Assembly: GCA_038207585.1 (NCBI GenBank)
Contig: JBBQZP010000009.1
Coordinates: forward strand, 1-64,000
Direction: 5' to 3'
Source: JBBQZP01 sp038207585
GTDB lineage: Bacteria; Pseudomonadota; Alphaproteobacteria; Rhodobacterales; Rhodobacteraceae
Length of the DNA stretch: 64,000 nucleotides
The notes beneath the pieces were generated by a model. The model did not search any database, was not told where the DNA came from, and worked only from the letters and a program-made list of their open reading frames with translations. A program made the position numbers and the translations under genes. This document shows, piece after piece, positions 35,233 to 43,567 of this stretch. Every line of letters begins with the position of its first letter. The first letter of the stretch is position 1.

Positions 35233-35987
35233 TCCGGGCGGCGCTGATCTGGCTGTGTCTTGCCGTGCCCGCGCTGGCGGACGAATCGATCGTGGCGGGA
35301 CTTAGCCAGAATTCGGTGTCCATCACCGCCAATTTCGACGGGTCCGAGATTCTGATCTATGGCGCGGTCAAGCGCGATACCCCCGAACCTGCCGGCGCCC
35401 CGCTCGAGGTGATCGTTACCGTTGAAGGCCCGCCCGTGCAACTGAAGGTGCGGCGCAAGGACCGGGTGTTCGGCATCTGGATCAATGATGCGTCGGTGCG
35501 CATCGACCGCGCGCCCAGCTTTTACGCCATCGCCACCACCAAGCCGATTTCCCAGATTCTAAGTGCCACCGAAGACCTGCGCTACAAGGTGTCGATCACC
35601 CGCGCGATCCGCGCCGTCGGCATTTCATCCGAGGCCGACCGCGCCGCCACTTTTGTCGAGGCGATGCAGCGCATCAAGGTGGCCAACGGGTCTTACCGCC
35701 TGCAGGTCAATGCGGTCAATCTGACGCAAAGCACGCTCTTTCGGGCCGACGTGGCCCTGCCCGCCAATCTGATCGAGGGCGATTACCGCGTGCGCATCTT
35801 TCTGACGCGGGGCGGGCAGGTCGTCGATGAGATCGAACGCCGCATCGAGGTCAAGAAAGAGGGGCTGGAGAAGATCATCTACAGCCTTGCCCACGAACAG
35901 CCCCTGTTTTACGCGGCGCTGTCGCTGGCTTTGGCGGTGCTGGCAGGATGGGGTGCTTCGGCGCTGTTCCGGTTCATGCGGTTTTAG
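35229..35987 (+). CDS. TIGR02186 family membrane-anchored protein
   Basis: 252-residue alphaproteobacterial protein with a cleavable signal (about residues 1-17), a periplasmic beta-rich region containing GLSQNSVSITANFDGSEI and RVFGIWIN, and a single C-terminal membrane helix (about 228-248) with a short basic end. This family is defined mainly by its neighbourhood next to TauE/SafE proteins. Function is not known; it may act as an accessory or anchor for the exporter upstream. Confidence 0.85.
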   Translation: MIRAALIWLCLAVPALADESIVAGLSQNSVSITANFDGSEILIYGAVKRDTPEPAGAPLEVIVTVEGPPVQLKVRRKDRVFGIWINDASVRIDRAPSFYAIATTKPISQILSATEDLRYKVSITRAIRAVGISSEADRAATFVEAMQRIKVANGSYRLQVNAVNLTQSTLFRADVALPANLIEGDYRVRIFLTRGGQVVDEIERRIEVKKEGLEKIIYSLAHEQPLFYAALSLALAVLAGWGASALFRFMRF

Positions 35988-35990
35988 CGC

Positions 35991-37295
35991 TCAGCCCGCG
36001 CGCGCCTCAATCCCCGGATAGGCGCGCGCCATCGTGATGCCGCGTGCGATCAACAGCACCATCAGCGCCGCCCACAGCCCGTGATTGCCAAATAACGGCA
36101 GCAGGATGGCCAGCGCCACCAGATACATCGCAACCGAAATGGCCATTGCGCGCAACATCTCGCCCGTCGCCGTGGCCCCGATGAATATGCCGTCAAACAT
36201 CCAGCTTGCCACACCAACCAGCGGTGCCAGCACCATCCACGGCAAGAAATGGCGGGCAGCGGCGCGCACGTCGGGGGCCGTGGTCATCACGTCAATGATC
36301 AGCCCCCCGAAGGCCGCAAAGACCACCGCCAGCGCCACCGCACTGCCCGCAGCCCATCCGGATGTGACAATAGCCGCGCGCCGCACCTGCCCCACCGCCC
36401 GCGCGCCCATAGCCTGCCCCACCAACGTTTCGGCGGCAAAGGCAAATCCGTCCAGCGCATAGGCGGTGATCGACAGGAACAGAAGGTTGATCTGGTTCGC
36501 CGCCAGTTGCACGTCGCCAAAGCCCGCGCCCAGAAACAGGAATGTCGTGAAACTGGCCTGCAACAACACCGACCGCAGCATGATGTCGCGGTTCACCAGC
36601 ACCATCCGCCGCAGTGCTGTCGCATCGCGCAACCGTGCCAGTGCCGGGGCCAAAGCCGCCCCAAACGCATCGCGGCACAGCCACAGGCCCAGCGCCACGC
36701 CCGACCATTCGGCGATCAGCGTGGCCACCGCCACCCCCGGCGCGCCCCAGCCAAGGCCCATCACGAACCAGACGTCCAGCGCCACATTCAGCCCGTTCAT
36801 CCACAACTGCACCACCAGCACCGCCCGCGTGCGTTCAACCGCGATCAGCCAGCCGGTGATGGCGTAAAGCGAGATTGTGGCCGGCGCGCCCCAGATGCGG
36901 ATTTGCAGATAGTGATGTGCCAGCGCCTCAACCTCGGCGCTGGCGGGGGCAAGGCGAAAGGCGGCCCAGATCAGCGGCAGTTGCAGCACGATCAGAACCG
37001 CCCCCGCCACCCCGCCGATGATCAGCGCCCGCAGCAGAACGGCGGTGCGTTCCGCGCCGGCCCCTGCCCCGTGCGCCTGCGCGGCAAGCCCCGACGTGCC
37101 CATCCGCAGAAAGCCGAAAATCCAGTAAAGGCTCGACAGGATGATTGCGCCGATTCCCACCGCGCCGATCGGGGCGGCAAGCCCGATCTGGCCCACAACG
37201 CCGGTATCCACCGCGCCCAGCAGCGGCACGGTCGCATTCGACAGCACGATGGGCAGCGCAATCCGCAACACGCGGGCGTGGGTGATGTCAGCCAT
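35991..37295 (-). CDS. MATE family efflux transporter
   Basis: 434-residue multidrug and toxin extrusion protein with about 12 helices and two-fold repeat. Family marks are IALPIVLSNATVPLLGAVDTGVVG at the N-terminus and ANQINLLFLSITAYALDGFAFAAETLVGQA in the second half, close to the DinF subgroup. Substrate unknown. The start overlaps the upstream thioesterase stop by eight bases. Confidence 0.93.
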   Translation of the reverse strand: MADITHARVLRIALPIVLSNATVPLLGAVDTGVVGQIGLAAPIGAVGIGAIILSSLYWIFGFLRMGTSGLAAQAHGAGAGAERTAVLLRALIIGGVAGAVLIVLQLPLIWAAFRLAPASAEVEALAHHYLQIRIWGAPATISLYAITGWLIAVERTRAVLVVQLWMNGLNVALDVWFVMGLGWGAPGVAVATLIAEWSGVALGLWLCRDAFGAALAPALARLRDATALRRMVLVNRDIMLRSVLLQASFTTFLFLGAGFGDVQLAANQINLLFLSITAYALDGFAFAAETLVGQAMGARAVGQVRRAAIVTSGWAAGSAVALAVVFAAFGGLIIDVMTTAPDVRAAARHFLPWMVLAPLVGVASWMFDGIFIGATATGEMLRAMAISVAMYLVALAILLPLFGNHGLWAALMVLLIARGITMARAYPGIEARAG

Positions 37296-37791
37296 CGCCG
37301 TCGCGCGCGGGCATCAGGAAATGGCCCGTGGCCTGCGCGAACAGCCGCGCGCGGTTGTCTTGCCACGCCTCGACATGAACGCTCGCATAGCGCCGCCCCG
37401 ACCGGTTGACGCGTGCCCGCGCATAAGCGTCTCGCGGCAGGCCCGACCGCAGGTAATCCACGGTGAAATCAATCGTCTTGGGCAGGGGGGGCAAGGGCGC
37501 GTCCGGGCGGGGGGTGGTCTTCTCCATCTCCTCCCAGATCAAAGACCATGACAACTCGATGATCGCCGCCACCTCAAGAAACGCCGCAATCGCGCCGCCG
37601 TGCAGGGCTGGAATTGCCGGATTGCCGATCAGGCGGTCGGCAAAGGGCAGAACGGCGGTCAACTCATCGCCGCGCCGGTCAAAGGTTACGCCCAGCCATT
37701 TGATATAGGGCACGCCGCCCACAAGCCGTGCCAGCGCTGCATCACGGCGCTGCTTGACCACCTGCACGGGTTCGGGTTGCGGGCGGATCAT
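37288..37791 (-). CDS. PaaI-type hot-dog thioesterase (copy 1)
   Basis: 167-residue hot-dog-fold protein. The characteristic helix segment is IPALHGGAIAAFLEVAA, with TIDFTVDYLRSG as the following strand pair, together forming the acyl-CoA pocket. It probably hydrolyses acyl-CoA thioesters. It is flanked by a second, only distantly similar hot-dog gene upstream and a MATE exporter downstream, all overlapping. Confidence 0.88.
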   Translation of the reverse strand: MIRPQPEPVQVVKQRRDAALARLVGGVPYIKWLGVTFDRRGDELTAVLPFADRLIGNPAIPALHGGAIAAFLEVAAIIELSWSLIWEEMEKTTPRPDAPLPPLPKTIDFTVDYLRSGLPRDAYARARVNRSGRRYASVHVEAWQDNRARLFAQATGHFLMPARDGDG

Positions 37792-38228
37792 GCGCCTGCC
37801 CCCTGTTTCGCAGGCCGTTCCAGCGTGAACGCACCCGTCGCCGCCGCAACCGGGCGGTCGCGATCATCGTCAAAGGCGGTGACGCGGGCAAACGCGACCG
37901 ACCGGGTAACGTGATAGCACAAAGCCTCGGCCACGATCCTTTGACCGGGGGTCGCCGGGCGCATGTAGTCAATGCGCAGGTCAATCGTCGCGGTGGCAAG
38001 GGGCGCTGTCGGATGGCTCATCACCGCCGCCCCCGACGCTGTATCCATCAGCGCCGACACCGCACCGCCATGGATGACCCCGGTCGCCGGATCGCCGATA
38101 AACGCCGGATCATAGGGCATCGAGACCACGGCAAAGCCGCCCTCCACCTGATCAAGCCGCATCGCCAATGCGCGCGAATGCGGCAATGCGTCGATGAATT
38201 GCCGTGCCAGTTTCAGAACATCGACCAT
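37788..38228 (-). CDS. PaaI-type hot-dog thioesterase (copy 2)
   Basis: 146 residues from ATG 38228 (a G-rich ribosome site precedes it; the open frame continues 28 codons further without similarity). GVIHGGAVSALMDTASGAAV is the hot-dog helix with the catalytic-type HGG and D, and TIDLRIDYMRPA the strand pair. Its end overlaps copy 1 as ATGA. Tandem hot-dog genes may work as paired subunits or on different acyl chains. Confidence 0.9.
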   Translation of the reverse strand: MVDVLKLARQFIDALPHSRALAMRLDQVEGGFAVVSMPYDPAFIGDPATGVIHGGAVSALMDTASGAAVMSHPTAPLATATIDLRIDYMRPATPGQRIVAEALCYHVTRSVAFARVTAFDDDRDRPVAAATGAFTLERPAKQGAGA

Positions 38229-38319
38229 ACCGCCCCCGATCCTTGCCGCCATAATCCCCGTTCCGCCCGCCCCCGCAAGCGCATTGCGCGGTTGTGACTT
38301 CGGCCGATGCACGCTTATG

Positions 38320-38349
38320 TTGCAATATGCCGCATCTTGCGCCTAACGT
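38320..38349 (+). promoter_or_regulatory. MerR-style promoter with 19-base palindromic operator
   Basis: TTGCAA (38320-38325) and TAACGT (38344-38349) are 18 bases apart. Between and across them lies the palindrome GCAATATGC-C-GCATCTTGC (38322-38340), a nine-base inverted repeat with one mismatch. An operator in an overlong spacer is the classical layout for MerR-family promoters, and the first MerR gene starts 22 bases further on. Confidence 0.6.
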
Positions 38350-38370
38350 CGCAGGGTGGAGGACAGCGCA

Positions 38371-38736
38371 ATGACCGAGGTTCGCCTCAGCTTCAAGGAA
38401 ATGTGTTCTCGGTTCGAGGTGACGCCGCGCACGTTGCGCTATTACGAATACATCGAACTTCTGGAACCCGAAAAAGACGGCCGGTCGCGGTTTTACGGGG
38501 CGCGCGAAATTGCCCGCATGACGCTTATCCTGCGCGGCAGGCGCTTTGGCTTTTCGCTGGAGGAAATTCGCCAGTGGTTGCTGATCTACCGCCAGAAGGG
38601 CACCGAGGCGCAAGACCGCGCATTGATCGAACTGGCCGACCGGCAACTGGCGGAACTGGAGCGGCAAAGGGCTGACCTCGACACTACGATCGCCGATCTC
38701 AAAACCCTGCGCAGCCAGACGCTGGGCGAAAAGTGA
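38371..38736 (+). CDS. MerR-family transcriptional regulator 1
   Basis: 121 residues from ATG 38371 with a GGAGGA site. The N-terminal winged helix shows EVTPRTLRYYEYIELL and GRSRFYGAREIARMTLILRGRRFGFSLEEI, the MerR DNA-binding pattern; a long C-terminal helix forms the antiparallel coiled-coil dimer. It has no cysteine-based effector site, so it probably senses something other than a metal. The regulator, likely autoregulated, precedes a fatty-acid oxidation cluster and resembles the MerR regulators known for acyl-CoA catabolism. Confidence 0.92.
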   Translation: MTEVRLSFKEMCSRFEVTPRTLRYYEYIELLEPEKDGRSRFYGAREIARMTLILRGRRFGFSLEEIRQWLLIYRQKGTEAQDRALIELADRQLAELERQRADLDTTIADLKTLRSQTLGEK

Positions 38737-38804
38737 ACTTCGCGCAGGTGCGAAAGTTACGCAAAATCGGAACAGGCTTTCAGGTCATTTCGCGCCGGGT
38801 GAAT

Positions 38805-38828
38805 TGACGTGACGTTACAGTCACGTCA
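38805..38828. promoter_or_regulatory. Perfect 9-base inverted repeat, probable operator for MerR 2
   Basis: TGACGTGAC (38805-38813) and GTCACGTCA (38820-38828) are exact complements with a six-base spacer. It lies between the two MerR genes, 66 bases before the second start, beside a TTGACG that could be a minus-35 box. ACGT-centred palindromes are the kind of site bound by LiuR-type MerR regulators of acyl-CoA metabolism; binding here is inferred. Confidence 0.55.
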
Positions 38829-38894
38829 CCCGCACAGACTCTGGTAAGTAGACCGAAGGGTTCGCATTTAGGCTTGAAGCAAAGATGCGAGACA

Positions 38895-39293
38895 ATGATG
38901 ACCAATGATGTGCTGACGATCCGCCAGATGTGCGACACCTTCGATGTGACCCTGCGTACCCTGCGGTTTTACGAGTCCAAAGAGCTGCTTTTTCCGATTC
39001 GCCAGGGCACCCGGCGGCTGTTCACACGGCGCGACCGGGCGCGCATGAAACTGATCCTGCGGGGCAAACGCTATGGCTTCAATCTGGAAGACATCCGCCA
39101 GCTTCTGGATATGTACGACCGCGACCGCGACGAGATCGCGCAGATTGCGCGCGGGCAGGAAGTCGCCGCCAGCCGCCTTGCTCAGATGGAGGCTGAACGC
39201 GCCGAGCTTGACACCTCTATCGCCGAACTGAAGGCGCAGATGGCCTGGGCGGATGGAATGATAAAGGCGGGACGCAAAACCGCCGCCGAATGA
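38895..39293 (+). CDS. MerR-family transcriptional regulator 2
   Basis: 132-residue paralogue of the regulator before it (shared FDVTLRTLRFYE, RDRARMKLILRGKRYGF). Two ATG codons in tandem (38895, 38898) begin it. The wing contains RRLFTRRD and the C-terminal helix carries ERAELDTSIAELKAQM for dimerisation. It is 42 bases upstream of the acyl-CoA dehydrogenase and probably regulates it, in the manner of LiuR-type regulators. Confidence 0.92.
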   Translation: MMTNDVLTIRQMCDTFDVTLRTLRFYESKELLFPIRQGTRRLFTRRDRARMKLILRGKRYGFNLEDIRQLLDMYDRDRDEIAQIARGQEVAASRLAQMEAERAELDTSIAELKAQMAWADGMIKAGRKTAAE

Positions 39294-39335
39294 CTGCCGA
39301 CGAATGACTGCGACAAAGACCTGAGGGAGAGACCG

Positions 39336-41114
39336 ATGCCGACCTACACCGCCCCCGTCAAAGACATGCAGTTCGTGCTGCATGAGGTATTGAACATCAC
39401 CGGGTCCGACGTTCCGGGCTACGCTGATCTGGACGAAGGCTTTACCTCGGCTGTGCTGGAAGAGGCGGGCAAGGTCGCGCGTGACGTGCTGGCCCCCCTG
39501 AATGCCAGCGGCGACCGTGAAGGCTGTCATCTGGAAAACGGCGTCGTGCGCACGCCAAAGGGGTTTGATGTGGCCTTCAAGGCCATGAAAGACGGCGGCT
39601 GGACGGCGCTGGACTGCGACCCCGACTATGGCGGGCAGGGTCTGCCCTACCTGATGGGCACGGCGGTGGGCGAGATGTTCGTTTCGGCGAACATGGCGTT
39701 CAACATGTATCAGGGCCTGACCCACGGCGCTTATTCCGCCATCCATGTGCATGGCACGGATGCGCAAAAGGCCACCTATCTGCCCAAGATGGTGTCGTGC
39801 GAGTGGACCGGCACGATGAACCTGACCGAACCCCATTGCGGCACCGATCTGGGCCAGATGCGCACCAAGGCCGAACCGCAAGACGACGGCAGTTACAAGA
39901 TCACCGGGCAGAAGATCTTCATCTCGGCGGGCGAGCATGATCTGGCCGACAACATCATCCATCTGGTGCTCGCCAAGGCGCCGGGCGGCGGCGAAGGCAC
40001 CAAGGGCATCAGCCTGTTCATTGTGCCGAAATTTCTGGTGAATGAAGACGGCTCGCTTGGCGCACGCAATGCGGTCACGGTCGGCAAGATCGAAGAAAAG
40101 ATGGGCATCCACGGCAATGCCACCTGCGTGATGAACTATGATGGCGCAACCGGCTGGCTGCTGGGCGATCTGCACAAGGGCATGCGTGCGATGTTCACCA
40201 TGATGAACGAGGCGCGTCTGGGCGTGGGCCTGCAAGGTTATGCTGTGGCCGAGGCCGCCTATCAAAACGCGCTGGCCTATGCCAAAGACCGCCTGCAGGG
40301 CCGCGCGGTCACGGGGGCCGAAAATCCCAAAGGCCCCGCCGATCCGCTGATCGTGCACCCCGATATCCGCCGCAACCTGATGGAGCAGAAAAGCTTTGTC
40401 GAAGGCGCGCGGGCGTTTACCTTCTGGGGCGCGCATCTGATTGATCGCTCGACCCGGATGGGCGACGCCGAGGCAGAGGGGATGATCTCGCTGCTGACCC
40501 CGGTGATCAAGGGTTTTCAGACCGACAAGGGCTTCGAGATGGCGGTGAATGCCCAGCAAGTGTTTGGCGGGCATGGCTATATCGAGGAATGGGGCATGTC
40601 GCAATTCGCCCGCGACGCCCGCATTGCCCAGATCTATGAGGGCGCGAACGGCGTGCAGGCGCTGGACCTTGTGGGCCGCAAGCTGGCCGCCGACGGTGGC
40701 AAGCATGTGATGGCATTCTTTGACATGGTCAAAGGCTTCATCAAGGAAAACGAAGGCGACGAACGGCTGAAACCGGGGTTCCTTGAGCCGCTGAAGAGGG
40801 CCTCGAAAGACATGCAGACGGCGGGAATGTTCTTCATGCAGAACGGCATGAAGAATCCGAATGCAGCCCTGTCGGGATCGTATGATTTCATGCATCTGAT
40901 GGGCCATGTTTGCCTTGGCCTGATGTGGGCGCGGATGGCCAAAGCGGCCTACGCAGCGCTGGACGCCGGAGCCTCGGACCGCGATTTCTACGAGGCGAAA
41001 ATCGCGACCGGCCGGTTCTACATGGCGCGCCAACTGCCCGCGACGGGCATGCACCTTGCCCGGATCGAAACCGGTGCGGATACGGTGATGGCGCTGGCGG
41101 CCGAGGCGTTCTAG
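39336..41114 (+). CDS. Acyl-CoA dehydrogenase, long C-terminal-domain type
   Basis: FAD-dependent enzyme introducing the 2,3-double bond of acyl-CoA thioesters, first step of beta-oxidation. 592 residues, longer than the 380-residue core because of a C-terminal extension domain, as in the large FadE-like branch. Motifs are CEWTGTMNLTEPHCGTDLG (flavin region), FISAGEHD, FGGHGYIEEWGMSQFARDARI with the catalytic region, and IYEGANGVQALD. Preceded by a GAGGGAGAG site. Confidence 0.93.
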   Translation: MPTYTAPVKDMQFVLHEVLNITGSDVPGYADLDEGFTSAVLEEAGKVARDVLAPLNASGDREGCHLENGVVRTPKGFDVAFKAMKDGGWTALDCDPDYGGQGLPYLMGTAVGEMFVSANMAFNMYQGLTHGAYSAIHVHGTDAQKATYLPKMVSCEWTGTMNLTEPHCGTDLGQMRTKAEPQDDGSYKITGQKIFISAGEHDLADNIIHLVLAKAPGGGEGTKGISLFIVPKFLVNEDGSLGARNAVTVGKIEEKMGIHGNATCVMNYDGATGWLLGDLHKGMRAMFTMMNEARLGVGLQGYAVAEAAYQNALAYAKDRLQGRAVTGAENPKGPADPLIVHPDIRRNLMEQKSFVEGARAFTFWGAHLIDRSTRMGDAEAEGMISLLTPVIKGFQTDKGFEMAVNAQQVFGGHGYIEEWGMSQFARDARIAQIYEGANGVQALDLVGRKLAADGGKHVMAFFDMVKGFIKENEGDERLKPGFLEPLKRASKDMQTAGMFFMQNGMKNPNAALSGSYDFMHLMGHVCLGLMWARMAKAAYAALDAGASDRDFYEAKIATGRFYMARQLPATGMHLARIETGADTVMALAAEAF

Positions 41115-41215
41115 GATCAAACGGGGCGGGGTCCACTCCGGTTCTGGCGAACCGGCCCGGGCCCGCCCCTTCCCCGCCGTTCCGCCCTTGGCCCCGGCTG
41201 CAAAGGACAAGATCC

Positions 41216-41428
41216 GTGCCTAAACGCTTTCGCCTGACCCGCCGCTTTCCGGTTGCCATGACAGAAGACGGCTACCGCCGCCTGAAACGCTTTGCGACCG
41301 AAGCGGGCCTTGATGAGGGCGAGGCGCTGTCGTTTCTGTTCGAAAACTTTTCCAGCGTGATCAACGAAGACAACCTGACCCACCGGATACGGCTGTTCAA
41401 CGCGGAACTGGAGGCGCGCAAGACATGA
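41216..41428 (+). CDS. Small protein of unknown function
   Basis: 70 residues from GTG 41216 (AAGGA site eight bases before; a later ATG at 41258 would give 56). The sequence is basic at the start and then amphipathic, with TEDGYRRLKRFATEAGLDEGEALSFLFENF. There is no membrane helix or known motif. It lies between the acyl-CoA dehydrogenase and the next GST, and its end overlaps the region that holds two repeat copies. Codon use matches its neighbours, which supports a real gene. Confidence 0.65.
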   Translation: MPKRFRLTRRFPVAMTEDGYRRLKRFATEAGLDEGEALSFLFENFSSVINEDNLTHRIRLFNAELEARKT

Positions 41429-41457
41429 AAGCGGGCCCTGCTGCATTTGCGAAGGCT

Positions 41458-41482
41458 GAGTATTTGGGCAAAAATGAAGTCC
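41458..41482 (+). repeat. Intergenic repeat copy 4 (left member of pair)
   Basis: Reads GAGTATTT-GGG-CAAAAATGAAG plus TCC on the plus strand. Together with the opposite-strand copy at 41643-41666 it brackets about 160 bases as inward-facing inverted repeats, like a very small mobile element without a coding region. Confidence 0.75.
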
Positions 41483-41500
41483 AAAGGCAGGCTTGGGATG

Positions 41501-41557
41501 CGCCCCGGTCAGGGAGCCGGTCCAGCGCATGTGAGAGCTTCACGCAAGACCGGGGCG
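41501..41557. repeat. Perfect 10-base inverted repeat inside the bracketed region
   Basis: CGCCCCGGTC (41501-41510) and GACCGGGGCG (41548-41557) are exact complements with a 37-base loop. They sit entirely between the two repeat copies, giving the 200-base gap a nested foldback. No reading frame in the gap is convincing. Confidence 0.5.
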
Positions 41558-41642
41558 ACTTCACCTTTGATGGTCATCGGCTCTCCAGCCTGTACCGTAC
41601 ATCTGTTGTGGACGTATCAGAGTTAACACGCCGTTACCCCAC

Positions 41643-41666
41643 GACTTCATTTTTGCAAAAATACTC
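41643..41666 (-). repeat. Intergenic repeat copy 5 (right member of pair)
   Basis: Minus-strand copy GAGTATTTTTGCAAAAATGAAG plus TC, inverted relative to copy 4. It lies about 40 bases before the GST start. Confidence 0.75.
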
Positions 41667-41708
41667 AAATCCGGCGGTTCAGATGATACCGTCGCGGGAA
41701 GGACGCAA

Positions 41709-42344
41709 ATGACCGCGAAACTCTATTGCTTTGGCGAATCCGGCAGCGCCTACAAGGCGGCACTGGCGCTGACTTTGGCGGATATGGAATGGGAACCGGT
41801 GTTCGTTGATTTCTTCAACGGCGAGGCGCGCAGCCCGGCCTACAAGGCGATCAACGAAATGGGCGAGGTTCCGGTTCTGGTGGATGGCGACACCACGCTC
41901 AGTCAATCCGGCGTCATTCTGGATTATATCAGTTCCAAGACCGGCAAGTTGGGCGGGCGGTCAGCGGCGGAACGGCGCGAGGTTCTGCGCTGGATGTTCT
42001 GGGACAATCACAAGCTGTCGGGCACCATCGGCTCGACCAGGTTTCTGATGAATTTCCTGCCCGAGGAAAAGCGCCCCACTGGTGTGATCCCGTTCAATCA
42101 GGGGCGGCTGAAGGCGGCCTATACTGTGCTGAACGACCATCTGGCGAACCGCAAATGGGTTGCGGGCGAGGCGATCACGGTCGCGGACCTGTCGTGCTGC
42201 GGCTATCTTTATTACCCCGAACCTTTCGGGTTCGCCCGCACAGACTGGCCCCACATAGACCGCTGGCTTGACGCCATTGCAGCCCAGCCCGGCTGGGCGC
42301 ACCCGTATGACATGATGCCCGGCAAACCATCCGACCGGGCCTGA
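41709..42344 (+). CDS. Glutathione S-transferase
   Basis: 211-residue two-domain glutathione transferase. The N-terminal thioredoxin-like domain starts MTAKLYCFGESGSAYKAALAL with the serine-type site GSAYK, the cis-proline GEVPVLVD and the glutamate-serine pair LSQSGVI; the rest is helical with the late ITVADLSCCGYL. It is 10 bases upstream of the thiolase gene and lies inside the fatty-acid oxidation cluster, so it may act on lipid-derived electrophiles, though that is only inferred. Confidence 0.92.
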   Translation: MTAKLYCFGESGSAYKAALALTLADMEWEPVFVDFFNGEARSPAYKAINEMGEVPVLVDGDTTLSQSGVILDYISSKTGKLGGRSAAERREVLRWMFWDNHKLSGTIGSTRFLMNFLPEEKRPTGVIPFNQGRLKAAYTVLNDHLANRKWVAGEAITVADLSCCGYLYYPEPFGFARTDWPHIDRWLDAIAAQPGWAHPYDMMPGKPSDRA

Positions 42345-42354
42345 GGAGGATACC

Positions 42355-43566
42355 ATGCAAGACGCCTACATCTACGACGCAATCCGCAGCCCGCGCGGTA
42401 AGGGGCGGCCTGATGGCAGCCTGCACGAGGTCACGTCGGTGCAGCTTTCGGCGCGTATTCTTAATGCGCTCAAGGCTCGCAACAACCTTGAGGGCCACGC
42501 GGTCGAGGATGTGATCTGGGGCAATGTCACGCAGGTGGGCGAACAGGGCGGGTGTCTGGCGCGGTCTGCCGTGCTGGCCTCTGACCTTGATCAGTCAATC
42601 CCCGGCCTTGCGATCAACCGCTTTTGTGCCTCGGGAATGGAGGCGGTAAACATTGCCGCCAATCAGGTGCGCGGCGGGGCCGGTGATGGTTATATCGCGG
42701 GCGGGGTCGAGATGATGGGCCGTGTGGCGATGGGCAGCGACGGGGCGGCGATTGCCGTGGACCCCGGCCTAGCGATGAAGACCTATTTCGTCCCGCAGGG
42801 CATCTCTGCCGATATCATCGCCACCGAATACGGCTTTACCCGCGATATGGCCGATGCTTTGGCGGTGGAGTCGCAGCGCCGCGCGATTGCGGCCTGGAAA
42901 GACGGACGGTTTGCGAAATCGGTAGTCGAGATCACCGATCAGAATGGCCTTACCATTCTGAACCACGATGAATACATCCGCCCCGGCACCGACATGCAAT
43001 CGCTTGGCGCACTGAAAGCCGCATTCAAGGATATCGGCGAGGCGATGCCCGGTTTCGACAAGATTGCGATGATGAAATACCCGCATCTGGAACGGATTGA
43101 GCATGTGCATACGGCGGGCAATTCCAGTGGCATCGTGGATGGATCGGCCGCCGTTCTGATCGGCAACAAGGAATTCGGCATCCGCCACGGCCTGACGCCT
43201 CGCGCGCGCATCCGGGCCACGGCAAAGATCGGCACCGATCCGACGATCATGCTGACCGGGCCGGTTCCGGTGACCGAGAAAATCCTTGCCGACAACGGCA
43301 TGAAGATCACCGATCTTGATCTGTTCGAGGTGAACGAGGCCTTTGCCGCCGTCGTTCTGCGCTTTCAGCAGGCGTTCGATGTGGACCCGGCGCTTGTCAA
43401 CGTGAATGGCGGGTCCATCGCGATGGGGCATCCCTTGGGTGCCACCGGGGCGATGATCATCGGCACGCTGCTGGACGAATTGGAACGGTCGGACAAGACG
43501 ATGGGTCTGGCCACGCTATGCATCGCGTCGGGCATGGGGGCCGCCACGATCATTGAGCGAGTTTGA
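42355..43566 (+). CDS. Acetyl-CoA C-acyltransferase (thiolase)
   Basis: Cleaves 3-ketoacyl-CoA with coenzyme A at the last step of beta-oxidation. 403 residues, with the acylated cysteine C91 (NRFCASGMEAVN), GHPLGATGA carrying the catalytic histidine, and the second cysteine in CIASGMGA near the C-terminus. It follows the GST by 10 bases. The downstream cupin gene begins two bases after the stop. FadA and FadI are not separable by eye. Confidence 0.94.
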   Translation: MQDAYIYDAIRSPRGKGRPDGSLHEVTSVQLSARILNALKARNNLEGHAVEDVIWGNVTQVGEQGGCLARSAVLASDLDQSIPGLAINRFCASGMEAVNIAANQVRGGAGDGYIAGGVEMMGRVAMGSDGAAIAVDPGLAMKTYFVPQGISADIIATEYGFTRDMADALAVESQRRAIAAWKDGRFAKSVVEITDQNGLTILNHDEYIRPGTDMQSLGALKAAFKDIGEAMPGFDKIAMMKYPHLERIEHVHTAGNSSGIVDGSAAVLIGNKEFGIRHGLTPRARIRATAKIGTDPTIMLTGPVPVTEKILADNGMKITDLDLFEVNEAFAAVVLRFQQAFDVDPALVNVNGGSIAMGHPLGATGAMIIGTLLDELERSDKTMGLATLCIASGMGAATIIERV

Positions 43567-43567
43567 G

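Noticed and set aside
37288..38228. Tandem hot-dog genes as a recent duplication
   Set aside because: The two proteins share only fold-level motifs and little sequence identity, so they are old paralogues or independent family members.
38868..41210. Long minus-strand frame opposite the acyl-CoA dehydrogenase (780 codons)
   Set aside because: In GC-rich genes with strong third-position bias the antisense frame stays open by chance. Its translation is rich in histidine, arginine and glycine without any domain, while the plus strand encodes a complete enzyme.
41425..41712. 95-codon frame overlapping the small protein's stop (ATGA)
   Set aside because: Its translation runs through both intergenic repeat copies and the inverted repeat, so the open frame is a by-product of the element.
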